Assembly (NCBI RefSeq): GCF_900107485.1
Contig: NZ_FNQE01000024.1
Location: 1-64,000 of the forward strand
DNA from: Proteiniborus ethanoligenes
Lineage (GTDB): Bacteria > Bacillota > Clostridia > Tissierellales > Proteiniboraceae
Reading direction: 5' to 3'
DNA length: 64,000 nucleotides
Shown here: positions 1-8,759 of the stretch, one piece after another
How positions within the stretch are numbered: the stretch's first letter is position 1
How the letters are laid out: each line of letters starts with the position of its first letter
Position numbers and translations under genes: made by a program
Notes under the pieces: model-generated
What the model was told of the DNA's origin: nothing
The model's database searches: none
The model's input: only the letters and a program-made list of their open reading frames with translations

Positions 1-335
1 CAAGACCACTAGAATGTCAAAGAGAGGTTCAAAATTACTTCGTTATGCCTTAATTAACGCTGCTTGGAATGTTTCACTTAACAACAAAACATTCAATGAT
101 TACTTTATGCTTAAAAAGTCTCAAGGTAACAACCATTATGCAGCTCTTGGTCATGTTGCTCATAAGTTGGTACGTGTTATCTTCAAAATTCTTAAAGATA
201 ATGTCGCTTTTAATTTAGACTAAATCAAATTTATTTTAAAGCCTATATCTAATAGGTTTATTTAAGCGTGCCCTTTTTTGGATAATTATTTATTTACATA
301 TTTTCAAACATTTTTACTTGACATTTCATAGTTGG
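1..335 (+). mobile_element. Right end of an IS110-type insertion sequence (partial)
   Basis: The window opens inside a transposase of the IS110 type, and about 110 bases of non-coding, AT-rich DNA follow its stop before the next gene. That tail holds a small hairpin (arms around 240-260) and probably the element's right end. The exact end cannot be placed because the left end and the target site are outside the window. In IS1111-type members of this family the non-coding end next to the stop encodes a guide (bridge) RNA; whether this element belongs to that group is not shown by the sequence here. Confidence 0.55.
2..223 (+). CDS. IS110-family transposase, C-terminal fragment at window edge
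   Basis: The reading frame is open from the first bases of the window and ends at 223, giving about 73 residues. The stretch SKRGSKLLRYALINAAW and the following HKLVRVIFKIL match the C-terminal Transposase_20 region of IS110-family recombinases, which carries the catalytic serine part of the enzyme; the N-terminal DEDD RuvC-like domain would lie outside the window. Whether the full gene is intact cannot be told. The internal ATG at 14 is not a start. Family call from the motif is fairly secure; subgroup is unknown. Confidence 0.7.
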   Translation, partial: KTTRMSKRGSKLLRYALINAAWNVSLNNKTFNDYFMLKKSQGNNHYAALGHVAHKLVRVIFKILKDNVAFNLD

Positions 336-341
336 TCTCCT

Positions 342-1361
342 TTACAAGGTAGAAAAGTTTTTAATTAATAGAATATTTTCTTTATCAAAATACATTATTT
401 TTTTATTCTTATCTATCACTTTATAGTATTTACCCGTTAAATTCAATAGGTAATCTACAGTTTGGGTTGTATCCTCTAAAATGCCTACGTCTATGTTTTC
501 AGATAAAATCTTACCTTCTGCCATAATAAAGGATTCATATTGTTCATTCCAAATCAGTTTTGTATCAAAGTGTGCTTGAGTTATAAGCTTAAAATCTTGA
601 GGGAAGTCGGGAGTAGATGAATTAAGAGCTTCATATTTAAATATTGATTTTGAAATACTAATTCCTATATAATTTTTTTCTGCAATTATATTATCAACAA
701 CTGCATTTTCTGCTATTTTATACCACTTAGGCTCAGCAGTTTCAGGAGCATTCCATCTTTCAAAAAAATAAGCAGTATAATCTGTTGATTGTCGAAACAC
801 TTCAATAAACTTGTTATTGCTTTGGGAAAAAATTCTAATATAATTATCAATAAAAAATGCACCTATTATTTCATCTAGTACTTCTTCAATAATAATAAAA
901 GATTTATCGAGAGTATTTATTCTAATTGAGGATACATTTTTTATATAGGCAAGATTTTCAATCTTATTATGGAGGATATATTTATCTTCATGTAATCTAT
1001 ATACACCCACAGCTCCCTGGTCCTTAGATAAGTTTATCCATATTATTAGGTCCTCAGAATCATCATAAACTATATCTACTGGATATAGATATAGTTCAAT
1101 AAACTCAATATAATCTAACCAGTTGTCATATCCTATATCTTGTAGAACAATTTTTTTAATTGCTTCAGTAGAAGTAGCTTTTAAATGTATATCGTCTGAA
1201 AAGAAATTATCTATTAGTTTTTTGCTTAATATATTATTTATTGAAGTCATTCGATTAAAAACAAAAACATGAGATTTAGATTCTTCATGTAGCTTAAATA
1301 TAATTAATGACAAGATAAATAAAATTAACAAAACTATAAATATATGGCTTTTTATCTTCAC
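342..1361 (-). CDS. Membrane-anchored protein of unknown function
   Basis: This 339-residue protein starts at a GTG preceded by GAGGTGAT at good spacing. Residues 5-24 form one hydrophobic segment with positive charges before it, so it is an uncleaved signal anchor or signal peptide; the remaining 310 residues look extracytoplasmic, mixed alpha/beta, with no cysteine motif and no catalytic motif that I recognise. It is transcribed away from the Crp-type gene at 1640. Its 3' end lies against the IS110 right end, so the last residues could have been altered by the insertion. No function is proposed. Confidence 0.7.
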   Translation of the reverse strand: MKIKSHIFIVLLILFILSLIIFKLHEESKSHVFVFNRMTSINNILSKKLIDNFFSDDIHLKATSTEAIKKIVLQDIGYDNWLDYIEFIELYLYPVDIVYDDSEDLIIWINLSKDQGAVGVYRLHEDKYILHNKIENLAYIKNVSSIRINTLDKSFIIIEEVLDEIIGAFFIDNYIRIFSQSNNKFIEVFRQSTDYTAYFFERWNAPETAEPKWYKIAENAVVDNIIAEKNYIGISISKSIFKYEALNSSTPDFPQDFKLITQAHFDTKLIWNEQYESFIMAEGKILSENIDVGILEDTTQTVDYLLNLTGKYYKVIDKNKKIMYFDKENILLIKNFSTL

Positions 1362-1639
1362 AATTAATCACCTCAGCTCAATAAATTAAAGGTAATTGAA
1401 ATTCTAAAATTATACTTATGGCTTTATATAATTACTATTTTCACCAGCTTATATTTATTCGATAAATATAGGGAATTAGAGGGTTTTGCTTAGCATTTTT
1501 TAAAAAGAATTTTCCTAAAGTAAATTTCAACAAAACCTATCTTTAAATGTGATTATAGAAGCTTTTGTTTTATTAGTCTATTTAGTATAATAAAATTAAG
1601 TTAAACTATATAAAATAAGAAAAAACAATAGGTGATATT

Positions 1640-2326
1640 ATGACTGTGATTGAATATTTGAAAAAAGTTCCCATATTTGAGGGGATGAGATATGAAGAAC
1701 TAGAAAAGCTTGAAAGAATAACAAAAGAAAGAGCATATAAAAAGGGTAGTGTAATTATTGTAGAAGGTGAAAAAGGGGAAGATGTATTTATTATAAGAAC
1801 TGGTAAAGTTAAAATATTTAAAACTACTAATGAAGGGAGAGAAATAATACTAGACATTAAAGGGAAATCTAAAATGTTTGCAGAAGTAACATTATTTAGT
1901 GAGGGTAAAAATCCAGCTACAGTAGTAGCCATTGAAGATAGTGTAATTCTAAGTATAAATAATAATGAGCTAGAAGAAATAATAAAGCAAAATCCAGATA
2001 TGGCATTGAATATTATTAGAGTTTTAAGTAAAAGATTGAAAGAATCACAATCAAGAATTAAAAACATGGCTTCAAATGATACATATATTAGAACTGCACA
2101 AGTACTAATAAAATTAACAGAGAAATATGGTGTTGAACTAGATAATGGAACTATTGAGTTAAAATTAAATATTACTAGAGAAGAATTGGCTAGTCTAGCT
2201 GGTACATCTAGAGAAACTGTAAGCAGAGCACTAAGTCAATTTAGGAAGGAAAAAGCTATAAAAATATCTGGCCGACAAATCTTAATTTTAGACAAAAACA
2301 AACTAATCTCTTGGTATAATGGGTGA
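1640..2326 (+). CDS. Crp/Fnr-family transcriptional regulator
   Basis: A 228-residue protein, the usual size for the family. Residues about 10-125 form the cyclic-nucleotide-binding-like beta barrel (VEGEKGEDVFIIRTGKVKIF is typical), followed by the long dimer helix and a C-terminal winged helix at about 177-210, where EELASLAGTSRETVSRAL is the recognition helix-turn-helix. There is no N-terminal cysteine cluster, so it is not an iron-sulfur FNR; the effector is unknown. It is monocistronic, ends in a strong terminator shared with the convergent gene, and is divergent from the gene at 342-1361. Targets cannot be deduced; the arginine genes at 7.5 kb are a possible but unsupported candidate. 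Confidence 0.92.
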   Translation: MTVIEYLKKVPIFEGMRYEELEKLERITKERAYKKGSVIIVEGEKGEDVFIIRTGKVKIFKTTNEGREIILDIKGKSKMFAEVTLFSEGKNPATVVAIEDSVILSINNNELEEIIKQNPDMALNIIRVLSKRLKESQSRIKNMASNDTYIRTAQVLIKLTEKYGVELDNGTIELKLNITREELASLAGTSRETVSRALSQFRKEKAIKISGRQILILDKNKLISWYNG

Positions 2327-2330
2327 TATT

Positions 2331-2361
2331 AAAAAAGAAAACCAAACAGGTTTTCTTTTTT
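2331..2361. terminator. Bidirectional terminator between convergent genes
   Basis: A 13-bp perfect stem (2331-2343 with 2349-2361) and a 5-base loop, with A-runs on one side and T-runs on the other, serves the Crp-type gene on the + strand and the acidic protein on the - strand. The stop codon of the latter lies inside the stem. Confidence 0.92.
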
Positions 2362-2770
2362 AATACTCGTCATCATATAAATCATCTTCATCATACTCTT
2401 CATCATTATATAAATCATCATCGTCATCAAAATCGTTATCAAGGTCTTCATCTAAGAAATTTATGTAAGTATCCTCAATATATTCATCTAATTCTCCACT
2501 TTGTATTTTGTCTATTTTGTCCTTAACATAATCTAAAATATCATATAATCCTTCACTCTCAAAGGCCTCTGAAACTTCATCTAAAATTTCAACAATAAGG
2601 TCTACAATATTAGATAAACCCAAAACAGGCTCCTCTGAATCTTCAAATTCTTTTTCAGAAGTAATATTGGAGATAATATCCAGTGCTACATCAACACCTT
2701 CAAGATTGGCATAGTAGATTTCATCATATAGCTTACTTAGTTCATTTAGTTCAATTTTTACCTTGCTCAT
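2360..2770 (-). CDS. Highly acidic small protein of unknown function
   Basis: A 136-residue protein starting at ATG with a good AGGAGG upstream. The first 95 residues look helical (residues 50-70, NIVDLIVEILDEVSEAFE, are amphipathic) and the last 35 are almost only Asp, Glu, Tyr and Leu. I do not recognise a named family. Such acidic tails occur in nucleic-acid mimics, divalent-cation binders and basal clostridial proteins of unknown role; none of these is shown here. It ends in the shared terminator and appears to be monocistronic. Confidence 0.75.
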   Translation of the reverse strand: MSKVKIELNELSKLYDEIYYANLEGVDVALDIISNITSEKEFEDSEEPVLGLSNIVDLIVEILDEVSEAFESEGLYDILDYVKDKIDKIQSGELDEYIEDTYINFLDEDLDNDFDDDDDLYNDEEYDEDDLYDDEY

Positions 2771-3096
2771 AATAACCTCCTAAAATAATTAATAATGATA
2801 TTATAAAATATTGTTTTAAGTATTTTAAAAATAATACATGTAAATATAAAAATATTTTATTTACACAAAGCTGTGTGAAAATAATGAGACAAAGAGGTCT
2901 TTTAAAATAAATATGTAGGATACGTTAAATAAATGACAACAATAGTTTGCTTTTGTTTTTTCAAACATAATAAATTTTACTTCAAAGATGCTATAATTTC
3001 AATAATTATTATGTATTAAAATCAAAAATAATCTCATTAGATGGTACAATTATAAACATTATTTTTATGTTATAATACAAATGGAGGTAGATTAAT
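2771..3096. other. Gene-free stretch with a likely promoter
   Basis: This 326-base AT-rich stretch holds the upstream region of the acidic protein (- strand) and of the DUF4177 gene (+ strand). Two extended -10 elements of the TGnTATAAT type are visible on the + strand, at about 2989-2997 and 3068-3076; the second is well placed for the gene at 3097. No convincing -35 is seen. A short inverted repeat at 2863-2876 is the only other structure noticed. Confidence 0.5.
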
Positions 3097-3288
3097 TTGA
3101 AAAAATTTGAATATAAAGTTGAAAACATAAAAGCATTTGGTGTAACTTCACTAGTATTGACTAAAGAACATGAAAACAAATTCAATTCTTTAGGCGAGGA
3201 AGGCTGGGAACTAGTAACATTGAATTCACTTAACAATCCTAGAAACTTAATAGCAGTCTTTAAAAGAGAAATAAGTGGGGGAAAATAA
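3097..3288 (+). CDS. DUF4177-like small protein
   Basis: A 63-residue protein beginning with TTG behind GGAGG at 3081-3085. It has the DUF4177 pattern: an N-terminal MKKFEYKVE strand, a central LGEEGWELV segment and a C-terminal AVFKRE strand. The family has no established role. A 43-residue membrane peptide starts at the next base, so the two are almost certainly co-translated. Confidence 0.75.
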   Translation: MKKFEYKVENIKAFGVTSLVLTKEHENKFNSLGEEGWELVTLNSLNNPRNLIAVFKREISGGK

Positions 3289-3420
3289 ATGGGAGATCTT
3301 ATTTTTTTTATTAATTTTTCATATGATTCAAAAGCAACGGGGAATCTTTATATTTTTATAGGTATTTTACTTTTCATTTACTCTTTTAATAGAATGAATA
3401 GAAAACGAAATAAAATGTAA
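3289..3420 (+). CDS. Small single-span membrane peptide
   Basis: ATG at 3289 follows directly on the stop of the DUF4177 gene, with GGGGGAAA upstream serving as the ribosome binding site. It encodes 43 residues: a short polar start, one hydrophobic segment (about residues 19-33, LYIFIGILLFIYSF) and a basic tail (RMNRKRNKM), so an N-out/C-in single-span topology by the positive-inside rule. No family is recognised. Tight coupling with the upstream gene and a sensible membrane-peptide composition support it being real. Confidence 0.55.
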   Translation: MGDLIFFINFSYDSKATGNLYIFIGILLFIYSFNRMNRKRNKM

Positions 3421-3501
3421 CAAAAATTTAAAGGATTATAAACTAGTTGACTGATATAATATAATAAATATTCTAAAGATTTAAAAAATGGGGGAAATTG
3501 T

Positions 3502-4461
3502 ATGGAGATTAAGAAAATTAGTGAGATAGCTTCAAAGGTTAGAAGCAATATTCAAAAGGTAATAGTAGGTAAAGATACTGTTATTGATTTAATATTGACA
3601 TCAATAATAAGTTCAGGGCATGTATTACTAGAGGATGTGCCTGGACTAGGGAAAACAATGTTAGCAAGATCTTTAGCGAGGTCTGTTGATTGTGATTATA
3701 AAAGAATACAGTTTACTCCTGATTTGCTGCCTTCAGATATTTTAGGATTAAATTATTTTAACCAAAAAACAGGTGAATTTCAACTTAAAGAAGGTCCTAT
3801 TATGAGTCAGATTGTATTGGCAGATGAAATTAACAGAGCTACTCCAAGGACACAATCAAGCTTGTTAGAAGCCATGGAGGAGCATCAAGTTAGTATTGAT
3901 GGAACAACCTACAGGCTCAAGGAGCCTTTTTTTGTGATAGCTACACAAAATCCTATTGAAACATCAGGCACCTTTCCTTTACCAGAAGCACAACTCGATA
4001 GATTTTTTATGAAGCTTTCAATGGGATATCCTAAGTTTGATGATGAGTTTGAAATACTTATGAGATTCAAAGACAAGGATCCAATGAAGCAAATAGGTGC
4101 TGTAATTACTCCAGAAGAAATAATAGAAGCAAGACAATCCTACTCAAGGGTTTACGTAGATAAAGAGATAGCTGAGTATATTTTAAAAATAGTTAGAGCA
4201 ACAAGAGATAATGATGAAATAGAATTAGGAATAAGTCCAAGGGGAAGCTTAGCACTATTTAAGGCCTCACAGGCCTATGCTGCTATCAATGGCAGGGACT
4301 ATGTATTGCCAGACGATGTAAAGTTGCTTACGAAGCCAGTGTTTACTCATAGAATAATTTTAAACTCCCACGCAGAAATAAAAGGTAGAACCATAGATGA
4401 TGTATTAGATCATATTATTTTGAAAATTAATGTTCCTGTAGAAAAAAATAGTAATATATAG
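3502..4461 (+). CDS. MoxR-family AAA+ ATPase
   Basis: A 319-residue AAA+ protein of the normal MoxR length. Walker A is EDVPGLGKT at 44-52, and Walker B is IVLADEINRATPR with Asp108 and Glu109. The TQNPIETSGTFPLPEAQLDRF block is the MoxR sensor/arginine-finger signature. MoxR ATPases act as chaperones that mature or activate partner proteins, often with VWA or DUF58 proteins. The next gene is such a DUF58 protein, only a few bases downstream, so this is the usual MoxR-DUF58 pair. The client is unknown. Confidence 0.95.
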   Translation: MEIKKISEIASKVRSNIQKVIVGKDTVIDLILTSIISSGHVLLEDVPGLGKTMLARSLARSVDCDYKRIQFTPDLLPSDILGLNYFNQKTGEFQLKEGPIMSQIVLADEINRATPRTQSSLLEAMEEHQVSIDGTTYRLKEPFFVIATQNPIETSGTFPLPEAQLDRFFMKLSMGYPKFDDEFEILMRFKDKDPMKQIGAVITPEEIIEARQSYSRVYVDKEIAEYILKIVRATRDNDEIELGISPRGSLALFKASQAYAAINGRDYVLPDDVKLLTKPVFTHRIILNSHAEIKGRTIDDVLDHIILKINVPVEKNSNI

Positions 4462-4474
4462 GAGCTGAATGTTT

Positions 4475-5614
4475 ATGGGTATAACAATAACCATACTTAT
4501 TCTTCTTATAGTTTCGTCGGCAATTTTAAATAGATGGGAAAGAATATCATTAAAAAATTTTGAATATAAAAGATATCTTGATAAAGAAAGGGTTCTAATT
4601 AAAGAACCAGTTAGACTTACTACTGAGATGACAAATCATAAGCTTCTTTTTCTTCCTTGGATAGAAGTAAATGCTAATATCCCTAAGGAAATTATATTTA
4701 AAAACCAAAGAGTAGTTTCTCATGCAAATAAAAACGAAAATATTTATAGTGTAGTAACATCATTATTAAGCTATCAAAGAATAAAGAGACATTATACTAT
4801 CTATTGTTCAAAACGTGGATATTACTCTTTTAGTAACGTAAGATTATCCATTGGAGATTTATTTGGATTTGCAGTTGCCAATAAGGATATTCATTATCCT
4901 ATGAGCTTAATTGTTTATCCTGAAGTCAAGCCGCTTAGACAGTTACTAGTTCCGTTTAAAAGCATACAAGGAGAGGTATCAGTTAGACGCTGGATAAGCC
5001 CTGACAATATAGCTGTAATTGGGGCAAGAGAATATACATCAGATGATAGCTTCAATACTATAGATTGGAAGGCCACTGCTAGGACGAATACATTACATGT
5101 AAAAAAACTTGACTATACAGCTGACCCATCTATGCTCCTTTTATTGAATGTACAAACAAACGATATATATTGGCAAGATGTGGATGGTGATATTATTGAA
5201 AAAGGAGTAGATATTGCTGCTTCAATTACTCAAAAAGCAATTGATGAAAAGGTTGATGTAGGTTTTTCTTCAAACGCATTCTTTTATGGAGATAAGAGAG
5301 AGATTTTTATTAAACCGAAAAACAGTAGAAATCAAAAGATGATTATATTTGATGCATTAGCTAAGACCTCATATTTACCTATTGATAATTTTACGAATTA
5401 TTTAGAAAAAAACATAAGACTCATAGATAAAAATAGTGTAATTATAATTATAACATCTCATATATCTAAAGACTTAATAAAGAAAACAAATCACATGATA
5501 AAATGTGGGTATTGCATAAAGCTAATATTATTAAAGGATTCTTTAAATACAGAAGGGTTATCTAAAGAAGTAGATATTGCTTTCAGCTATAATTATGAAA
5601 GAAATATTAAATAA
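4475..5614 (+). CDS. DUF58 domain membrane protein
   Basis: About 379 residues: an N-terminal hydrophobic span (ITITILILLIVSSAIL), a beta-rich region, and the DUF58 motif DWKATARTNTLHVKKLD near residue 200, followed by a VWA-like region with VIIIITSHIS. ATG at 4475 lies 10 bases after GGAG; the ATG at 4469 is only 4 bases away and is less likely. DUF58 proteins are the common partners of MoxR ATPases. It sits between the ATPase and a multi-span membrane protein in a tight operon. Confidence 0.9.
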   Translation: MGITITILILLIVSSAILNRWERISLKNFEYKRYLDKERVLIKEPVRLTTEMTNHKLLFLPWIEVNANIPKEIIFKNQRVVSHANKNENIYSVVTSLLSYQRIKRHYTIYCSKRGYYSFSNVRLSIGDLFGFAVANKDIHYPMSLIVYPEVKPLRQLLVPFKSIQGEVSVRRWISPDNIAVIGAREYTSDDSFNTIDWKATARTNTLHVKKLDYTADPSMLLLLNVQTNDIYWQDVDGDIIEKGVDIAASITQKAIDEKVDVGFSSNAFFYGDKREIFIKPKNSRNQKMIIFDALAKTSYLPIDNFTNYLEKNIRLIDKNSVIIIITSHISKDLIKKTNHMIKCGYCIKLILLKDSLNTEGLSKEVDIAFSYNYERNIK

Positions 5615-5625
5615 GAAGGTGGCAT

Positions 5626-7026
5626 ATGTACACTAAGCTCAGCAATTTATTCAATTTAATAGTTAAAGGCTTGTTTGAGACTGCTGTAATATTAAATACA
5701 GGAGTTTTATTCTCTTACTTTTTTTTAAATGTAGATAGCCATTTAGCAATCAGCAAAATTATTATTTTTTCTTTAGTTAATTATTTATGTGTATATGGAT
5801 TAAATATTTATGTGTTCAAGGAAATGGGGATTTCAAACAGAAATAAACTATCTATATCAGTAGCTGCAATAGGATTATCCTTAATAAGCTCTATTATTAC
5901 AGCTGATGAAATAGTAGTTATTCATATAATTATATATTTTACAATCTATTTGTTCGTTTGGTATAGAGGCTTAATCAGTATTACAGAAAAAACAGATTTA
6001 ACTTCTGCAAAAAGTAGCTTTATATTAAACACAGTAATATTTGTAAGTATGATTATATTTTTAAATATATTTGCTGGGGATAGCATTACTACACAAAGAA
6101 TAAAAATGTATTTCATACTTTATATAGGGGCAGCTTTATCTTATTTTGCTAGAGTTAATCTTGAAAATGCATATAATAAGAGAAATATTAATTCCTTAAA
6201 TAAAATGAAAAATATAAAAATTATTAAAATAATCTCAACATCGATTATTTTAATAATCTTATTATTTACTTTAACTGGATTCTTTGGTATTTGGAATAAG
6301 ATACTAGGCAGTAATATTGTAATAAGCATGGGCAATATAATATTAAAAGCCATAGAAGTAATACTATATCCTATAGTATGGCTTATTATGAAATTAGCTG
6401 AAAGTGTATTCAAAAGAGGTGATTTTGCTGGATTCCCTATATTAAATGCACCCGAAGGAGCAGAAAAAGCAGAAGATACTGCAGCGGAAATATTGTCTCC
6501 AGGGACTCAAGCTTTTATTAATACCTTATTCAATATAGCTAAATGGGCAGTTTTAATAATAATTATGTATCTAATCATTAGAAAAATGATAAAGGCTATA
6601 AACAGAAAAGATTTCCTTGAAGATGAAGAGGAAGATGAGGAAAGAGAATTTATCCTTACACCTGATGAGGTTAGAAAAAAAGTAAAAGATACGTTAAACA
6701 AATTAGCTACAAATATATCAGGTCTATTTTCAAAGAATAAAGAAAATAACAGAGGAATACCGGTAATTAGGAGCATTTATCTAGACATAGTATTGATTCT
6801 TGAAGAAAAAGGCTATAAATTACTAAGCTACCTTACTCCTAAGGAATATTTATCTACCCTTGAAAATACTAAGTATATAAATGCAGGAATGAAGGATTTA
6901 ACCCAAGCATACAATGATTTTAGGTATGGAGGCAAGGAACCTACAGACGAAAAAGTCAAAGAACTTATAGATATAAAACGGGCTATATATGAATTAAGCA
7001 AAGAGAAACAAAATGAAAAAGACTAA
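5626..7026 (+). CDS. Multi-span membrane protein with DUF4129-like C-terminus
   Basis: A 466-residue protein with about seven to eight hydrophobic segments in residues 10-320, an acidic patch (EDEEEDEE near residue 332), then a soluble C-terminal region of about 110 residues of the type found at the end of MoxR-operon transglutaminase proteins (DUF4129-like: LILEEKGYKLLSYLTPKEYL and the FRYGGKEPTDEKV segment). In many Firmicutes the third gene of this operon carries a transglutaminase-like domain between membrane and tail; no Cys-His-Asp signature is visible here, so this looks like a version without the enzyme. Likely a membrane complex with the two preceding products. Confidence 0.75.
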   Translation: MYTKLSNLFNLIVKGLFETAVILNTGVLFSYFFLNVDSHLAISKIIIFSLVNYLCVYGLNIYVFKEMGISNRNKLSISVAAIGLSLISSIITADEIVVIHIIIYFTIYLFVWYRGLISITEKTDLTSAKSSFILNTVIFVSMIIFLNIFAGDSITTQRIKMYFILYIGAALSYFARVNLENAYNKRNINSLNKMKNIKIIKIISTSIILIILLFTLTGFFGIWNKILGSNIVISMGNIILKAIEVILYPIVWLIMKLAESVFKRGDFAGFPILNAPEGAEKAEDTAAEILSPGTQAFINTLFNIAKWAVLIIIMYLIIRKMIKAINRKDFLEDEEEDEEREFILTPDEVRKKVKDTLNKLATNISGLFSKNKENNRGIPVIRSIYLDIVLILEEKGYKLLSYLTPKEYLSTLENTKYINAGMKDLTQAYNDFRYGGKEPTDEKVKELIDIKRAIYELSKEKQNEKD

Positions 7027-7090
7027 AAAGGAGATTAATTTATAATCAAATCTAAAAAAGCAAATAGATGTTTTGAACTCTATAGATGTG

Positions 7091-7116
7091 GCCTTAGTTG
7101 TATTAAGGCTTTTTTT
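7091..7116 (+). terminator. Terminator after the MoxR operon
   Basis: A GCCTTA/TAAGGC stem with a 7-base loop is followed directly by seven T. It lies about 65 bases after the stop of the third operon gene. Confidence 0.75.
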
Positions 7117-7347
7117 GTGCGAAAAAGCATTTTTATGATGAATAGGAAGGTTCTACTTTGAATTATTTATATAAAAGAGCTTTCTTACGATTTATTAACA
7201 AATCTGAAAATTTCAATAATACAGAAAATATATTTTTTTTATTGTATATTTATTTATGATTTTAACCATAGTAAAGGAAAACCTTTTCCTCAAACCCTTA
7301 ATTCTAATATTTGGAACTTAACCAGGTAAAGAAAGCTATCAAAGTAT

Positions 7348-7380
7348 TGCATAAATATTCAGCTGTTGTATAAATATATT
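7348..7380 (+). promoter_or_regulatory. Two ARG-box-like palindromes (ArgR/AhrC sites)
   Basis: TGCATAAATATTCA at 7348-7361 differs from the ARG box core TGAATNNNNATTCA at one position. TGTATAAATATATT at 7367-7380 is a weaker second copy 19 bases on. Paired boxes just upstream of the -35 (7392) fit binding of an ArgR/AhrC hexamer, which in several Firmicutes activates arginine catabolic genes. The motif is seen; the regulator and the sign of control are inferred. Confidence 0.6.
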
Positions 7381-7391
7381 TTTGCGAGAGC

Positions 7392-7421
7392 TTGACAAGA
7401 AGTGAAATATATTAATATAAT
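7392..7421 (+). promoter_or_regulatory. Strong sigma-A promoter of arcA
   Basis: A consensus TTGACA at 7392-7397 and consensus TATAAT at 7416-7421 are separated by 18 bases. The start of transcription should be near 7428, giving a leader of about 70 bases before arcA. Confidence 0.85.
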
Positions 7422-7496
7422 CAATTTAAGCAAAGAAATTTTTTACAAATTAATGAAAATTATGCATAAACCCTGTATAAAAAAGGAGCTGATTTG

Positions 7497-8735
7497 GTGT
7501 CGGAAAGTAGAAAACTTCTAAATGTGTATTCAGAAATAGGGAGATTAAAAACAGTGCTACTGCATCGCCCAGGTAAGGAGCTAGAAAATCTTGTTCCAGA
7601 CTATTTAGAAAGATTATTATTTGACGATATTCCTTATCTAGACCTAGCTAGGAGAGAGCATGATAATTTTGCTGAATTGCTTAGAGGCAACGGTGTTGAG
7701 GTCTTGTATTTAGAAGACTTAGCTACGGAATCTATTATGGATTCTAATACGAGAGAATGTTTTATTGAGGATTTTTTAGACGAAGGTAATGTAGTTGGAA
7801 TAGGTACAAGAGAAGTATTGAAAGAGTACTTTGAAAAATTCAATAATAAGGAATTAATTGATAAGCTAATGGCTGGAGTTAGAAAAAGTGAAATCTCCAA
7901 GCTAATCAATAGGTCCTTAGTGGATTTAGTAGACACAAATTACCCTTTCGTATTGGATCCTATGCCAAATCTATATTTTACTAGAGATCCTTTTGCTACA
8001 ATAGGTAATGGAATAGCACTAAATCGTATGAAAACTCATGTTAGAAATAGAGAAACTATATTTGCTAATTATATTTTCCAAAATCATCCTAGATTTAAAA
8101 ATGCTAATGTCCCTACCTGGTTTGATAGAAAAGAAAATTCACCTCTTGAAGGAGGAGATATACTAGTATTAAATTCCAAGGTTATAGCAGTAGGTATTTC
8201 TGCTAGAACAGATGCCGCTGCTATAGAGAAATTTGCAGAAAAAATTCTATATTCAGATCAGCCCTTTGAAACTGTTCTTGCCTTTGATATTCCAAAGAAA
8301 AGAGCTTTTATGCATCTTGATACAGTATTTACAATGGTAGATTTTGGTAAATTTACTATACACCCTGAGGTTGAAGGTAGTCTTACGGTTTATGCAATAA
8401 CTAGAAGTGATAGATTCTACGGTGAACTATTTATTGAAAAGGAAGAATCAACTCTACAAAATATATTACAAAAATATCTTGAGGTTGATAAGATTACTTT
8501 AATTCGATGTGCTGGAGGAAATGCCATAGATGCAGCTAGGGAGCAGTGGAGTGATGGCTCTAATACATTAGCTATAGCCCCTGGGGAAGTTATTGTATAT
8601 GCTAGAAATTATGTTACAAATAAACTATTGGAAGAACATGGGATAACAACTCATGTAATATCTTGTTCAGAGCTATCTAGAGGACGTGGTGGTCCAAGAT
8701 GTATGAGTATGCCTTTAATTAGGGAAGATTTATAA
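7497..8735 (+). CDS. arcA: Arginine deiminase
   Basis: Hydrolyses L-arginine to citrulline and ammonia, the first step of the deiminase pathway. The protein has 412 residues, the family length. Visible signatures are [20 protein letters not shown], the [17 protein letters not shown] block and the C-terminal [14 protein letters not shown], whose cysteine (about residue 402) is the nucleophile. GTG at 7497 lies 8 bases after GGAG and is preferred over the TTG one codon earlier. It is the first gene of arcA-argF, behind a consensus promoter and ARG-box-like sites. Confidence 0.97.
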   Translation: MSESRKLLNVYSEIGRLKTVLLHRPGKELENLVPDYLERLLFDDIPYLDLARREHDNFAELLRGNGVEVLYLEDLATESIMDSNTRECFIEDFLDEGNVVGIGTREVLKEYFEKFNNKELIDKLMAGVRKSEISKLINRSLVDLVDTNYPFVLDPMPNLYFTRDPFATIGNGIALNRMKTHVRNRETIFANYIFQNHPRFKNANVPTWFDRKENSPLEGGDILVLNSKVIAVGISARTDAAAIEKFAEKILYSDQPFETVLAFDIPKKRAFMHLDTVFTMVDFGKFTIHPEVEGSLTVYAITRSDRFYGELFIEKEESTLQNILQKYLEVDKITLIRCAGGNAIDAAREQWSDGSNTLAIAPGEVIVYARNYVTNKLLEEHGITTHVISCSELSRGRGGPRCMSMPLIREDL

Positions 8736-8759
8736 TAAAAAATTTAAGGAGGAGTTTTA

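Larger units (their letters stand above)
7027..7496. other. Gene-free stretch: terminator, ARG boxes and arcA promoter
   Basis: The 470 bases between the MoxR operon and arcA hold a terminator (7091-7116), about 230 bases of featureless AT-rich DNA, two ARG-box-like palindromes (7348-7380), a strong promoter (7392-7421) and a 70-base leader. No gene was found. Confidence 0.7.

Noticed and set aside
1606-2067. 153-residue open frame on the - strand
   Set aside because: It is antisense to the Crp/Fnr gene, Ser/Ile/Leu-rich in the way expected of the opposite strand of an AT-rich gene, and has no ribosome site.
2323-2526. His-rich open frame on the + strand
   Set aside because: The histidines arise from reading the GAT/GAA repeats of the acidic protein on the opposite strand.
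2863-2876. ACACA-AAGC-TGTGT inverted repeat as a Crp/Fnr operator
   Set aside because: It is too short, does not match a known Crp/Fnr half-site spacing well and is not at a recognised promoter.
7453-7521. Short open frame overlapping the arcA start as a leader peptide
   Set aside because: It has no ribosome site and contains no arginine run; the arcA ribosome site lies inside it.
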